Shown one piece after another: positions 26,494 to 34,665 of a stretch of 64,000 bases of DNA. The notes under the pieces were generated by a model. That model did no database searches. It was not told where the DNA came from and saw only the letters and a program-made list of their open reading frames with translations. The position numbers and the translations under genes are program-made. How positions within the stretch are numbered: the stretch's first letter is position 1; every line of letters starts with the position of its first letter. Origin of the DNA: Terriglobus roseus (GTDB lineage: Bacteria; Acidobacteriota; Terriglobia; Terriglobales; Acidobacteriaceae); contig NZ_FNSD01000001.1 in the NCBI RefSeq assembly GCF_900105625.1, positions 124,001-188,000 of the forward strand. The letters run 5' to 3'.

Positions 26494-27588
26494 CTAGGGC
26501 TGGATGACGATCTTCATGGAGTTGGCTACGGGGTGCGACGCAAGGTCGATGCCCTTTACGGCGTCTTCCAGTGAGAAGCGGTGCGAGATCAGCTTTGTCA
26601 GATCGAAGCTGCCATCGCGATAGCCGCTGAAGACAAGCTCGATCGCCTCGTCCTGAATGGCGACGGAGGATGAGTACGAACCCATCAGCGTCTTCTCATC
26701 CATGCAGACGGCTGCTGGATCGAAGGGCGCTTCGCCATGCTGCGTCTGCGCGAACAGGCAGACGCGGCCACCGGGCCGAATCGCATTCATGGCGAGCGTG
26801 ATCAGGCTGTTCGCGCCAACGGCGAGCAGCGCCACGTCTGCTCCCCGGCCCTCGGTGACACGTTTGCACTCCGCAACGACGTCGGCGTTGGCATCCAGCG
26901 GATGATCAAGGCCGTAGCCCGCTGCAACGGCGTGACGTTCCGCGTAGAGATCGCTCGTAAGCACATGCGGCGTCTTGCGCTTGGCGAGCGCCGCCAGCAG
27001 GATGCCGATGGGACCCTGGCCGATGACGAGGACCGTTTCGTCGTCTTTCAGTTCGAGGAGTTCGATGGCCTTGTAGCAGGTATTCACTGGCTCGATCCAC
27101 GCCGCCTGCTCGAATGGAATATCGTCCGGCAGCTTGATCAACCCCTTGCGGACGATCCAGTCCATGACGCGAATGTACTCCGCGAAGCCCCCACCGGAGG
27201 GTTCCCCGAAGCCCGCGGTTGCGCCGACCTTCTTGTAGGTCTCGCACTGCGCGAAGGTCTGCTTGCGGCAGTAGTAGCACTCGCCGCAGGGGATGTGGTG
27301 GAAGCTCATGACGCGGTCGCCGACGGCGAAGCCTTCGAGATCTTCGCCGACCTGCACGATGGTGCCCGCCATCTCATGCCCGAAGATTCGCGGCGCGGAG
27401 TGCGAGCCGGTATGGATCTTCTTAAGGTCCGTGCCGCAGATGCCGCAGGTGTCGATCTTCATCAGCACTTCACCCGGGCCGATGCCCGGGACGGTCACGG
27501 TCTCCACGCGCACGTCGTTTACGGCGCGATAGACGGCAGCGCGCTGCTCGTTTGGGATCTTGCTCTCTGTCTCTGCGGTAACACTCAT
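26494..27588 (-). CDS. Zinc-dependent medium-chain dehydrogenase (sorbitol/threonine dehydrogenase type)
   Basis: This 364-residue MDR enzyme has both zinc sites: the catalytic site TCGICGTDLKKIH with IFGHEMAG, and the structural site IPCGECYYCRKQTFAQC. The nucleotide-binding loop is VLVIGQGPIGILLAALA. The family oxidises or reduces polyols and sugar-like substrates with NAD(P). It sits 10 bp after hpnG, and AAGGAA precedes the ATG at 27588. In this operon it could reduce the ribose-derived side chain of ribosylhopane to bacteriohopanetetrol. That role is my inference from chemistry and position. Confidence 0.88.
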   Translation of the reverse strand: MSVTAETESKIPNEQRAAVYRAVNDVRVETVTVPGIGPGEVLMKIDTCGICGTDLKKIHTGSHSAPRIFGHEMAGTIVQVGEDLEGFAVGDRVMSFHHIPCGECYYCRKQTFAQCETYKKVGATAGFGEPSGGGFAEYIRVMDWIVRKGLIKLPDDIPFEQAAWIEPVNTCYKAIELLELKDDETVLVIGQGPIGILLAALAKRKTPHVLTSDLYAERHAVAAGYGLDHPLDANADVVAECKRVTEGRGADVALLAVGANSLITLAMNAIRPGGRVCLFAQTQHGEAPFDPAAVCMDEKTLMGSYSSSVAIQDEAIELVFSGYRDGSFDLTKLISHRFSLEDAVKGIDLASHPVANSMKIVIQP

Positions 27589-27598
27589 CGGTCTTTCC

Positions 27599-28288
27599 TT
27601 ACTTCGGTCGTTCAATTCCAATGTCATCGGCGATGGCTGCGCAAAGATTGGCGGCGGCCAGACTCGCCTGCTTGCCGAATTGCGCAAGCGAACTCCAGTA
27701 CTTCGGCTTGGTGGCAACGTGTGCGATGAAGCGTGTCGTTGCAAACCGTCCTGCCGCGGTCACGAACGGATTCATGTCCGGGAGGTCCTCCTCAAGGGTA
27801 TCGCTGATCGCCTTGAGGGCCCGAAAGCCCAGGCCATTCGCCTGCGCCAGTCGCGCGAGCGTCGAAGCTTCCATGTCCACCGCAACAGAACCCGCGTAGG
27901 TTCCTGCCAGGCGATGCTTCTCTTCACGCACCGCGACCCGCGAGGAAGTCAGCAACAAGCCACCTGATCCGTTTGCTGGCAGCATTTCACCAGTGTTTAA
28001 ATCGCGCACCATGCTTGGCCGGATAATGGCGCCCGGTGCAAGCTCCTCCCTTAGCGCGCCAGCCCAGCCGACCGAGAGCACTTGCATCGGTTCACACACT
28101 TGTCGTGCGCGTGCGAAAGAGCGCATCGCTGCGTTCGCCCCCATGCCACCTGCAAAGGCCATGATGGGACCGTTGGGATGTTGCCAGCCGTCGACGCCGT
28201 CCTTTGTCTCCAGCGCAGCCCAGCTACGAACCAGGGGCTTCAACTCGCCGGGCATAGCCGCGATGATCACGATGGCATCGTTCATCAT
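27599..28288 (-). CDS. hpnG: Hopanoid-associated nucleoside phosphorylase HpnG
   Basis: This 229-residue protein belongs to the purine nucleoside phosphorylase/MTAN family, in the form associated with hopanoid loci. HpnG removes adenine from adenosylhopane. Motifs include IIAAMPGELKPLV at the start, FAGGMGANAAMRSFA, VLSVGWAGALREEL and VAVDMEASTLARLAQ, where the Met-Glu pair binds ribose. It overlaps hpnA (GCATGATGA), so translation is coupled. Its context between hpnA and hpnH makes the assignment firm. Confidence 0.9.
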   Translation of the reverse strand: MMNDAIVIIAAMPGELKPLVRSWAALETKDGVDGWQHPNGPIMAFAGGMGANAAMRSFARARQVCEPMQVLSVGWAGALREELAPGAIIRPSMVRDLNTGEMLPANGSGGLLLTSSRVAVREEKHRLAGTYAGSVAVDMEASTLARLAQANGLGFRALKAISDTLEEDLPDMNPFVTAAGRFATTRFIAHVATKPKYWSSLAQFGKQASLAAANLCAAIADDIGIERPK

Positions 28289-29292
28289 GCGGTGGCCTCA
28301 TAGGCGGGAGCATAGCCATTCGCAACGAACCACTCCATTGCGGACCGCAACGCGGTTTCAACCGGCTTCACAGCGAATCCGAGTTCTCTCTCCGCCTTTG
28401 CGGACGAGGCGAACATCATTTTGCGGCCCATGCGTACGGCTTCCACGGTTGCGCGAGGTTCTTTGCCACGGAGCTTGCCGGTGATGGTCTCATCGAAGAA
28501 CGCAAAGGCCATGGCAACGCTGTGCGGGACCTTGTGCTTCGGAGAAGGCAGGCCACTGATCGCAGCCATGCGATCGAGGATCTCCTTTAAGGTGAGGTTC
28601 TCACCGCCGAGGATGTACCGATCGCCGGGTGTGCCACGATTTAGCGCAACGACATGCATGCGCGCGATCTCTGCCACATCAACGAGGTTCAAGCCGGTAT
28701 CAACATACGCAGGAAAGTTCCTGTTGAGGAAGTCGACGACGATGCGACCTGTCGGCGTTGGCTTGCGATCCTGCGCACCAATCGGCGTCGTCGGATTCAG
28801 GATCATCACGTGTTGGCCGGCACGAGCGGCGGCAATCGCTTCCTGTTCGGCAAGCCACTTCGACCGCTTGTAGTGGCCGATCATATCGGCTTCGCTGACT
28901 GGTGTTGTCTCGTCGACGATGATGTGCGACTTCGTGAAGCCCATCGTCGCGACACTCGAGGTGTAGACCACGCGTGGCACGCCAACCTCACGCGCCAGCT
29001 TGAGCAGCTCGCGCGTGCCTTCGACATTTGCCTGGTACATATCAGCAGGATCCGGCACCCATAGGCGATAGTCCGCCGCGACATGCACAAGCGCATCACA
29101 GCCCGTTAGCGCCGACCGCAGCGTGGAAACATCCCGGAGGTCACCCACGACCGTCTCGCCAACAGTGCCCTCGAGCGAGGCCAAATTACTGGAGGAACGT
29201 GTCAGCAGCCGTAGCTCGGCGCCACCATCGCTATAGGCACGCGCGACATGGCTTCCCACGAATCCAGTCGCACCTGTAAGAAAGACCTTCAT
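28285..29292 (-). CDS. hpnA: Hopanoid-associated sugar epimerase-like protein HpnA
   Basis: This 335-residue extended short-chain dehydrogenase/epimerase has the NAD-binding FLTGATGFVGSHVARAY, the active-site YKRSKWLAE and LNPTTPIGAQDRKPTPTG, a motif characteristic of HpnA. In hopanoid loci this gene is common but its reaction is not firmly established. The start is taken at ATG 29292, overlapping the upstream stop as ATGA; a GTG at 29304 would add four residues. Confidence 0.9.
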   Translation of the reverse strand: MKVFLTGATGFVGSHVARAYSDGGAELRLLTRSSSNLASLEGTVGETVVGDLRDVSTLRSALTGCDALVHVAADYRLWVPDPADMYQANVEGTRELLKLAREVGVPRVVYTSSVATMGFTKSHIIVDETTPVSEADMIGHYKRSKWLAEQEAIAAARAGQHVMILNPTTPIGAQDRKPTPTGRIVVDFLNRNFPAYVDTGLNLVDVAEIARMHVVALNRGTPGDRYILGGENLTLKEILDRMAAISGLPSPKHKVPHSVAMAFAFFDETITGKLRGKEPRATVEAVRMGRKMMFASSAKAERELGFAVKPVETALRSAMEWFVANGYAPAYEATA

Positions 29293-29477
29293 GAGATTGA
29301 ACACGCTGCTTTCGGTGCAAGTTCAGCTTCGTTCACCGGCGGAGTGACCCTCATCAGAACGAGTCGCCCATCTCCATCCTGTGTCGCTTCAAAGATAGAG
29401 CCCGGCCCAGCGGCCAGGCTCTTCGTCAGTTCGTCAGGTAGCGCGATGCAGCCGCAGTCCTGCACCTTGATCTGCAC
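29289..29477 (-). CDS. Small AbrB/SpoVT-like protein in the hopanoid operon
   Basis: This 62-residue protein starts MQIKVQDCGCIALPDELTKS, then has PGSIFEATQDGDGRLVLMRV. The pattern of a short strand, G-x-I-x-LP, a helix and then paired strands resembles the swapped-hairpin AbrB/MazE fold used by small transcription factors and antitoxins. It overlaps hpnA by 4 bp and follows the 150-residue gene by 3 bp. No toxin gene is adjacent. A regulatory role for the operon is plausible but unproven. Confidence 0.6.
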   Translation of the reverse strand: MQIKVQDCGCIALPDELTKSLAAGPGSIFEATQDGDGRLVLMRVTPPVNEAELAPKAACSIS

Positions 29478-29480
29478 GGA

Positions 29481-29933
29481 CTAGTCCAGCTTCTCCGGCT
29501 CAATCTGAATGTTCTTTTCGCCGGCTGCCTTTTTCTCCCAGTACTTCTTCACCCAGGCGTCAAACGTTCTGCCGGCAGCCGTATCACGACCGCTGAAGTT
29601 CACTGCGGCAATCTCGCCGTAGGGAATGCTGCGGCGAGAACGGTCCTCCCCCTTCGAGGGCATAAGACGAACCATCGAATCAAGAAGCGTCTTTCCCTCG
29701 CGGCGGTCGTAGATGTAACCCTCGACGACTTCGCCGGAGCGAAGCGTCAGCGTCACATCACCGCGATAGTCGAATGCCTTCTCGAGCGCATCGCGGGTTT
29801 CAGCCTCGGTTGCAAGCTCCGGGATCCAACCCTCAAGGTTCTCGCGCTCACGGCCTGCCATCACTTCAAGCTGGTCAGGAGAGGCTGTCTGCAACTCTTC
29901 AATCTTCAGGTGTTCCTGCTGGTCAGTAGCCAT
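29481..29933 (-). CDS. Uncharacterised 150-residue protein of the hopanoid operon
   Basis: This acidic, soluble protein has no signal peptide. The core FDYRGDVTLTLRSGEVVEGYIY...RRSIPYGEIAAVNFSGRD looks like a small beta-barrel with a repeated strand-turn pattern, reminiscent of Sm-like or ribosome-maturation barrels. The C-terminus is a charged helix (FDAWVKKYWEKKAAGEK). It lies 2 bp after hpnH and 3 bp before the AbrB-like gene. I do not recognise the family. Confidence 0.75.
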   Translation of the reverse strand: MATDQQEHLKIEELQTASPDQLEVMAGRERENLEGWIPELATEAETRDALEKAFDYRGDVTLTLRSGEVVEGYIYDRREGKTLLDSMVRLMPSKGEDRSRRSIPYGEIAAVNFSGRDTAAGRTFDAWVKKYWEKKAAGEKNIQIEPEKLD

Positions 29934-29935
29934 AC

Positions 29936-31087
29936 TTAGTCTCCCGCCACCAGCGATTCGGCGTGGTTCACGCGCTCAGCTTCAGGCGATAGAATTCCCG
30001 AGCCGATCTGCACCAGTTGGCCGTGGTTCGTCGGGCGCCAGTCGTTCAAAATCTTGTTTGCGCCGTCGTCCTTGTAGGTATTGAAGAAGATCGCCTTCGC
30101 GGTCTGCAGCAGTCCCTTAACGGAGCCAAAGGTGTAGTTGACGCCGCTGGCCTCATAGCCCGAGTGCACCATGCAGTTCGCGCAACGCGGATTGCCGCTC
30201 TCAGTGCCATAGTTGGCCCACTCGACCTCCTGCATCAGCTCCGCGAACGAGTCCGCATAGCCATCCTGCAGCAGGTAGCAAGGCTTCTGCCATCCGAAGA
30301 TGGAGTACGTCGGCATGCCCCAGGGGGTGCACGTCAGTTCCTTCTTGCCCATCAGGAATTCCATGAACATGGGCGAAGCATTGAAGCGCCAGGTCTTCTT
30401 GCGGTTCGAAAGCAGAGCGCGGAAGAGCTTTCGCGAACGGGCGCGGCCGAGGAAGTGCTTCTGGTCAGGAGCCTTGTCGTAGGTGTAACCGGGCGACACC
30501 ATCATGCTCTCGACGCCGGCTTCCATCAGCTGATCGAAGTGGCGGCGAACAGAGTTCGGATCTGCACCATCGAAGAGCGTCGTATTCGTCGTGACGCGGA
30601 AGCCTGCTGCGACAGCGGCATGAACGCCTTCCATCGCGATGTCATATCCACCTTCACGGCAGACACCGAAGTCGTGATGCTCGCGCTCACCGTCCACATG
30701 GACGGAGAACGACAGGTACTTCGACGGCTTGAACAGGTGCAGCTTTTCCTTCAGCAGCAAAGCGTTCGTGCACATGTAGACGTACTTCTTGCGCGCGACC
30801 AATCCGGAGACAATTTCCGGCATACGCGGATGCAGCAATGGCTCACCGCCGGGGATGGCGACCATGGGCGTTCCGCACTCGTCGACCGCCTTGAAGCACT
30901 CTTCGGGCGTCAGCTCAGCCTTCAGAATGTGGGCCGGGTACTGGATCTTGCCGCAGCCGGCACATGCCAGATTGCAGCGGAACAACGGCTCCAGCATTAA
31001 CACCAGCGGGTACCGCTTCTTGCCCATCATCTTCTGCTTCAGGACGTAGGTTGCCACGGTCCAAGCTTGCGAAACTGGAACTGCCAT
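29936..31087 (-). CDS. hpnH: Adenosyl-hopene transferase HpnH (radical SAM)
   Basis: This 383-residue radical SAM enzyme joins the 5'-deoxyadenosyl group to the hopene side chain, the first step of extended hopanoid synthesis. The cluster motif is FRCNLACAGCGKIQYP (CxxxCxxC). The rest follows HpnH: GEPLLHPRMPEIV, MVSPGYTYDKAPDQKHFL, the PWGMPTYSIFGWQKPCYLL segment and NPRCANCMVHSGYEASGV. GGAGGTAAAG is a strong ribosome site before ATG 31087. It follows shc by 67 bp. Confidence 0.95.
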   Translation of the reverse strand: MAVPVSQAWTVATYVLKQKMMGKKRYPLVLMLEPLFRCNLACAGCGKIQYPAHILKAELTPEECFKAVDECGTPMVAIPGGEPLLHPRMPEIVSGLVARKKYVYMCTNALLLKEKLHLFKPSKYLSFSVHVDGEREHHDFGVCREGGYDIAMEGVHAAVAAGFRVTTNTTLFDGADPNSVRRHFDQLMEAGVESMMVSPGYTYDKAPDQKHFLGRARSRKLFRALLSNRKKTWRFNASPMFMEFLMGKKELTCTPWGMPTYSIFGWQKPCYLLQDGYADSFAELMQEVEWANYGTESGNPRCANCMVHSGYEASGVNYTFGSVKGLLQTAKAIFFNTYKDDGANKILNDWRPTNHGQLVQIGSGILSPEAERVNHAESLVAGD

Positions 31088-31154
31088 TCGCTTTACCTCC
31101 AGCGTGCTTTACACGCATGCCGCGCAGATGCGCCGCAAATTCAAGAATTAACGT

Positions 31155-33191
31155 CTAAGCGTCGCCGCGTGACATGGCCTTATCGTAGGTCGTCAGCGCC
31201 AGCAACGGGAAGTACTGCTTATACAGGTGGTACCCCAGATAGAACACACGCGGGAACCCTGTGCCGGTGTAGTAGCTCTCGCCATTACGTCCCGGTACCA
31301 ATTCACTCCACGAACCATCCTCAGCCTGGCGATCCACCAGCCAGCGAACGCCCTTCGCAACCGAATCAGACCGCGTGTCGCCACCAGCGAGCAGTGCCAA
31401 CAAAGCCCACGCTGTCTGCGATGGCGTCGAAGGACCGACTCCGCGCGATCCGGGATTGTCGTAGGTACCGCAGGTTTCGCCCCATCCGCCATCGTTATTC
31501 TGCACGGACCGTACCCACTCAACAGACTGCTGCACCTGAGGCTCGTTGGTATCGAAGCCGATCGCCTCGAGGCCACGCAGAACAAGGAACGTGCCGTACA
31601 GGTAATTGACACCCCAGCGGCCGAACCAGGAACCGTCGGACTCCTGCTCGCGCAGGATGAACTGTACCGCGGCCTCTACACGCTTATCGCGGCGCGTGTA
31701 GCCATAGGCAGCCAGCGTCTCAAGGATGCGACCTGTGATATCGACCGTCGGCGGATCCAGCATCGCGTTGTGATCTGCAAACGGGATGTACTGGAAGATC
31801 ATCTTCGTGTTGTCGCGATCGAACGACGCCCATCCGCCGTTGCGGCATTGCATGGCGAAGACCCAGTTGATGGCGCGTTGCGCAGCATCGTGCTGACGCT
31901 GTTCCTGGGGATGATCCACCATCTTCAACGCGAGCAGAACCTCGCCCGTGTCGTCTACATCGGGGTAGTGAATGTTATTGAAGAAAAACGCCCATCCGCC
32001 GGGCTCAACGTTCTTGACCTTCTGCGCCCAATCACCCTTGTGTCGATTCTCCTTGCTCAGGAGCCAGTCAGCAGCTTTGACCATGACGGGGTCAGTGGGC
32101 GAGATGCCTGCCTCACCGAGTGAAGAGACGACCTGCGCTGTATCCCAAACGGGCGAAAAGCACGGCTGCATGCGGAAGGTTGGCACCGGGTACTCCGGCG
32201 TTCCTTCCGGGCAATCGATGCCCAGCTTCTCAAACTCGTCCATGGCGCGAATCATCTGGGGATCGTCCAGCGAGTAGCCCAGATGCCGCAGAGCGACGAT
32301 GGCGTTGAGCATGGCCGGGTAGATGGCACCAAGGCCATCCGATCCTTCGAATCGCTCCAGCATCCACTCCTCCGCCTTCTTCAGAGCCTTCTTGCGTAGC
32401 GGTCGAATGTGGACACGCTCCGCTCCATGCACCATTCGATCGAGGAAGAGGAAGAAGTTACGCCAGGAGAAAAACTTCTTGTCCCATCGCAGATGAAGAT
32501 CCGCGTTCGCACGACCGCCGACGAACAGTTCGTCAATGCCCTGCTCAGGCGGCAGTAGCTTCAGGGGCTTCTTCGCGTAAATGATCGACAACGGCACAAG
32601 GATGCCGCGTGACCAGGACGAAATCTCGTAGATGTTGAAGTAGAACCAATTTGGCGCAAGAACGATCTCCGGCGGAATAGCCGGCACAGCGTCATAGTCG
32701 TACTGCCCAAAGGCACACAGGTAAATCTTCGTGAAAGTGTTGCACTCGACCACGCCGCCGTTGGCCAAAACCCATTCACGGGCTTTCACGAGCACAGGGT
32801 CGTCCTGGGACCAGCCCATCAGCTTCAGCGCGTGGTACGCCTTGACACCGTAGTTGATGTTGGACGGTCCACCCGGGTAAAGGCTCCATCCGCCATCGGT
32901 ATTCTGATGCCGCAGAATCTCGTTGACTGCGCGCTGCAATTTGCCGGGATCGCCTGTACCGAGCAGGGTGTGGAGGAAGATGTAATCCGCCTCCAGCATG
33001 ACATCGGCCTCAAGTTCGCCACACCAGTAGCCGTCTGCGTGCTGCTGGCCCAGCAGCCAATCCTTTGCCGTGGTCACTGCCGCACGGACACGGTCCAGAC
33101 CGAGGTCCAGGCGACCAAAGCGCGGCTGTGCGGGGCTCGCAGGTGCGGTGGTTGCCGCCGGCGTACCCGATCTGAAGTCTTGTTCCTGCAT
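31155..33191 (-). CDS. shc: Squalene-hopene cyclase
   Basis: This 678-residue membrane-associated terpene cyclase converts squalene to hopene/diplopterol. The catalytic DXDDT motif is present in HYPDVDDTGEVLLAL. Several QW repeats are visible: QHADGYWCGELE, QNTDGGWSLYP, CRNGGWASFDRD, SDGSWFGRWGVNYLYGT, NNDGGWGETC and AEDGSWSELV. The C-terminal GTGFPRVFYLGYHLYKQYFP is typical. It opens the minus-strand hopanoid series. Genes for squalene formation (hpnCDE) are not in the window. Confidence 0.96.
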   Translation of the reverse strand: MQEQDFRSGTPAATTAPASPAQPRFGRLDLGLDRVRAAVTTAKDWLLGQQHADGYWCGELEADVMLEADYIFLHTLLGTGDPGKLQRAVNEILRHQNTDGGWSLYPGGPSNINYGVKAYHALKLMGWSQDDPVLVKAREWVLANGGVVECNTFTKIYLCAFGQYDYDAVPAIPPEIVLAPNWFYFNIYEISSWSRGILVPLSIIYAKKPLKLLPPEQGIDELFVGGRANADLHLRWDKKFFSWRNFFLFLDRMVHGAERVHIRPLRKKALKKAEEWMLERFEGSDGLGAIYPAMLNAIVALRHLGYSLDDPQMIRAMDEFEKLGIDCPEGTPEYPVPTFRMQPCFSPVWDTAQVVSSLGEAGISPTDPVMVKAADWLLSKENRHKGDWAQKVKNVEPGGWAFFFNNIHYPDVDDTGEVLLALKMVDHPQEQRQHDAAQRAINWVFAMQCRNGGWASFDRDNTKMIFQYIPFADHNAMLDPPTVDITGRILETLAAYGYTRRDKRVEAAVQFILREQESDGSWFGRWGVNYLYGTFLVLRGLEAIGFDTNEPQVQQSVEWVRSVQNNDGGWGETCGTYDNPGSRGVGPSTPSQTAWALLALLAGGDTRSDSVAKGVRWLVDRQAEDGSWSELVPGRNGESYYTGTGFPRVFYLGYHLYKQYFPLLALTTYDKAMSRGDA

Positions 33192-33309
33192 TCTGATTAG
33201 ACGGATCCCTCAGCAGAAGCGATGCAGCCTGCGAACCTGCGTGGATGCTGCGAATTACTGCATTTGACGCGACGAGTGCCGGTCAGTTTCGACGCAATTA
33301 CCAACGAAC

Positions 33310-34329
33310 CTAAACGCGAACTGTCTGCGATCCCGGTGCTGAAGCAATGGCTTGGACAATCTCAGGCGGCAGGCCGAAGCGAACATTCTCCGGCATCACC
33401 TCGACCTCATCGACATCACCATAACCCTTGCCCTGCAGGTACGCCACAACTTCCTGAACCAGAACCTCAGGCGCAGATGCACCGGCCGTAATGGCGACGC
33501 GCTCCTTGCCCTCGAGCCACTCCGGCTTGATGTCTTCCGCGCTGTCGATCAGGTACGACGTAGTGCCGATGTTCATGGAAACCTCAACCAGACGGTTGGA
33601 GTTTGAGCTGTTACGCGAACCCACCACGAGCACCAGATCGGCACCGTGCGCCACGTTCTTCACCGCAGTCTGACGGTTCTCGGTGGCGTAGCAGATGTCC
33701 TGTGCATGCGGTCCGACGATCTTTGGGAACTTCTTCTTCAACGCCTCGATCATGTACTTCGCTTCGTCAAGCGAGAGCGTCGTCTGCGTAAGATACGCAA
33801 CCTTCTCAGGATCGGGAACGATCAACTGGTCGACTTCTTCGATTGTCGAAACCACTTGGGTCACATCCGGCGCTTCACCCTGCGTGCCCTCAACCTCTTC
33901 GTGATCGCGATGACCGACCAGCACAAGGGAGTAACCCTGCTTGGCAAATTTGATAGCTTCGACGTGAACCTTCGTGACGAGAGGGCAGGTCGCGTCAATC
34001 ACCTTCAGCCCACGTTCTTTCGCGCGCTCCCGGACGGCCGGCGAAACGCCGTGCGCGGAGTAGATCACGCGCTTGCCCTCCGGCACCTCGTCCAGTTCAT
34101 TGACGAAGATCGCGCCTTTCTGGCGCAGATCGTCCACCACGTAGCTGTTATGCACGATCTCCTTGCGCACGTAGATCGGCGCGCCAAAGGTATCCAGCGC
34201 GATCTTCACGATGTCCACTGCGCGCACAACACCGGCGCAGAAACCGCGGGGCTTCAGCAGCAATACGCGCTTCTGCTTTGCGCTGTCGTTTTCGGTGGAT
34301 ACGGGCGGGTCGAGGGTAAGAGTGCTCAC
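33310..34329 (-). CDS. ispH: 4-hydroxy-3-methylbut-2-enyl diphosphate reductase IspH
   Basis: This 339-residue [4Fe-4S] enzyme performs the last MEP-pathway step, giving IPP and DMAPP, the precursors of squalene and hopanoids. The three cluster cysteines lie in KPRGFCAGVVRAVD, DATCPLVTKVH and DICYATENRQ. HGVSP, GHRDHEEVEG and TAGASAPE complete the signature. The open frame runs farther upstream, but the GTG at 34329 gives a normal N-terminus. TATACT lies 6 nt before it and no ribosome site exists, so the mRNA may be leaderless. It ends 118 bp before shc. Confidence 0.95.
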   Translation of the reverse strand: MSTLTLDPPVSTENDSAKQKRVLLLKPRGFCAGVVRAVDIVKIALDTFGAPIYVRKEIVHNSYVVDDLRQKGAIFVNELDEVPEGKRVIYSAHGVSPAVRERAKERGLKVIDATCPLVTKVHVEAIKFAKQGYSLVLVGHRDHEEVEGTQGEAPDVTQVVSTIEEVDQLIVPDPEKVAYLTQTTLSLDEAKYMIEALKKKFPKIVGPHAQDICYATENRQTAVKNVAHGADLVLVVGSRNSSNSNRLVEVSMNIGTTSYLIDSAEDIKPEWLEGKERVAITAGASAPEVLVQEVVAYLQGKGYGDVDEVEVMPENVRFGLPPEIVQAIASAPGSQTVRV

Positions 34330-34335
34330 CTTGAA

Positions 34336-34341
34336 AGTATA
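34336..34341 (-). promoter_or_regulatory. Candidate -10 element of leaderless ispH
   Basis: On the minus strand TATACT (close to consensus) is followed by TTCAAG and the GTG at 34329. Confidence 0.5.
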
Positions 34342-34442
34342 CCGCGAAGTAAACACCGAGTGGTCCGAATTGAACCTGCTCTGGTGCACAGTACTCACAA
34401 CTGGAGCGCGTTGCATGGCGCGATTTGGCGTTACGGTAAAGG

Positions 34443-34598
34443 CTAGAGCCGCCCTCCGCAGCTGGTGTGTGGGCAATGACAGCTAAGGGTATTCGGGGCG
34501 GCTGCAGCCGCATCTTTGCAGTTTTCCGAGCAGAACTTGCCCTCGGTGACCATGCAGCGGCAGGGCACGTGAGCACACTTCTTAGGGTCGTGGGACAT
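34443..34598 (-). CDS. Bacterial metallothionein (SmtA/BmtA type)
   Basis: This 51-residue protein contains eight cysteines (residues 8, 13, 15, 23, 27, 40, 42, 47) and histidines at 3, 10, 41 and 44. The pattern CAHVPCRCMV, then GKFCSENCKDA, then CHCPHTSC matches the bacterial metallothionein family, which binds zinc or cadmium in clusters. A CGGAGAG ribosome site lies about 7 nt before the ATG. It is encoded between recN and ispH on the same strand. No metal-responsive repressor gene is adjacent. Confidence 0.85.
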   Translation of the reverse strand: MSHDPKKCAHVPCRCMVTEGKFCSENCKDAAAAAPNTLSCHCPHTSCGGRL

Positions 34599-34665
34599 GG
34601 GAGACTCTCCGAGGCGGGAAGCCGCACACAGTATGATCTCCCTGCCCCTTGGCAGGTTGTCAGCG

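Noticed and set aside
29289-29477. AbrB-like protein as antitoxin of a toxin-antitoxin pair
   Set aside because: Both neighbours are hopanoid-operon genes and neither looks like a toxin.
34345-34476. Longer IspH beginning near 34476
   Set aside because: The extension overlaps the metallothionein gene and lacks IspH features; the GTG at 34329 matches the family start.
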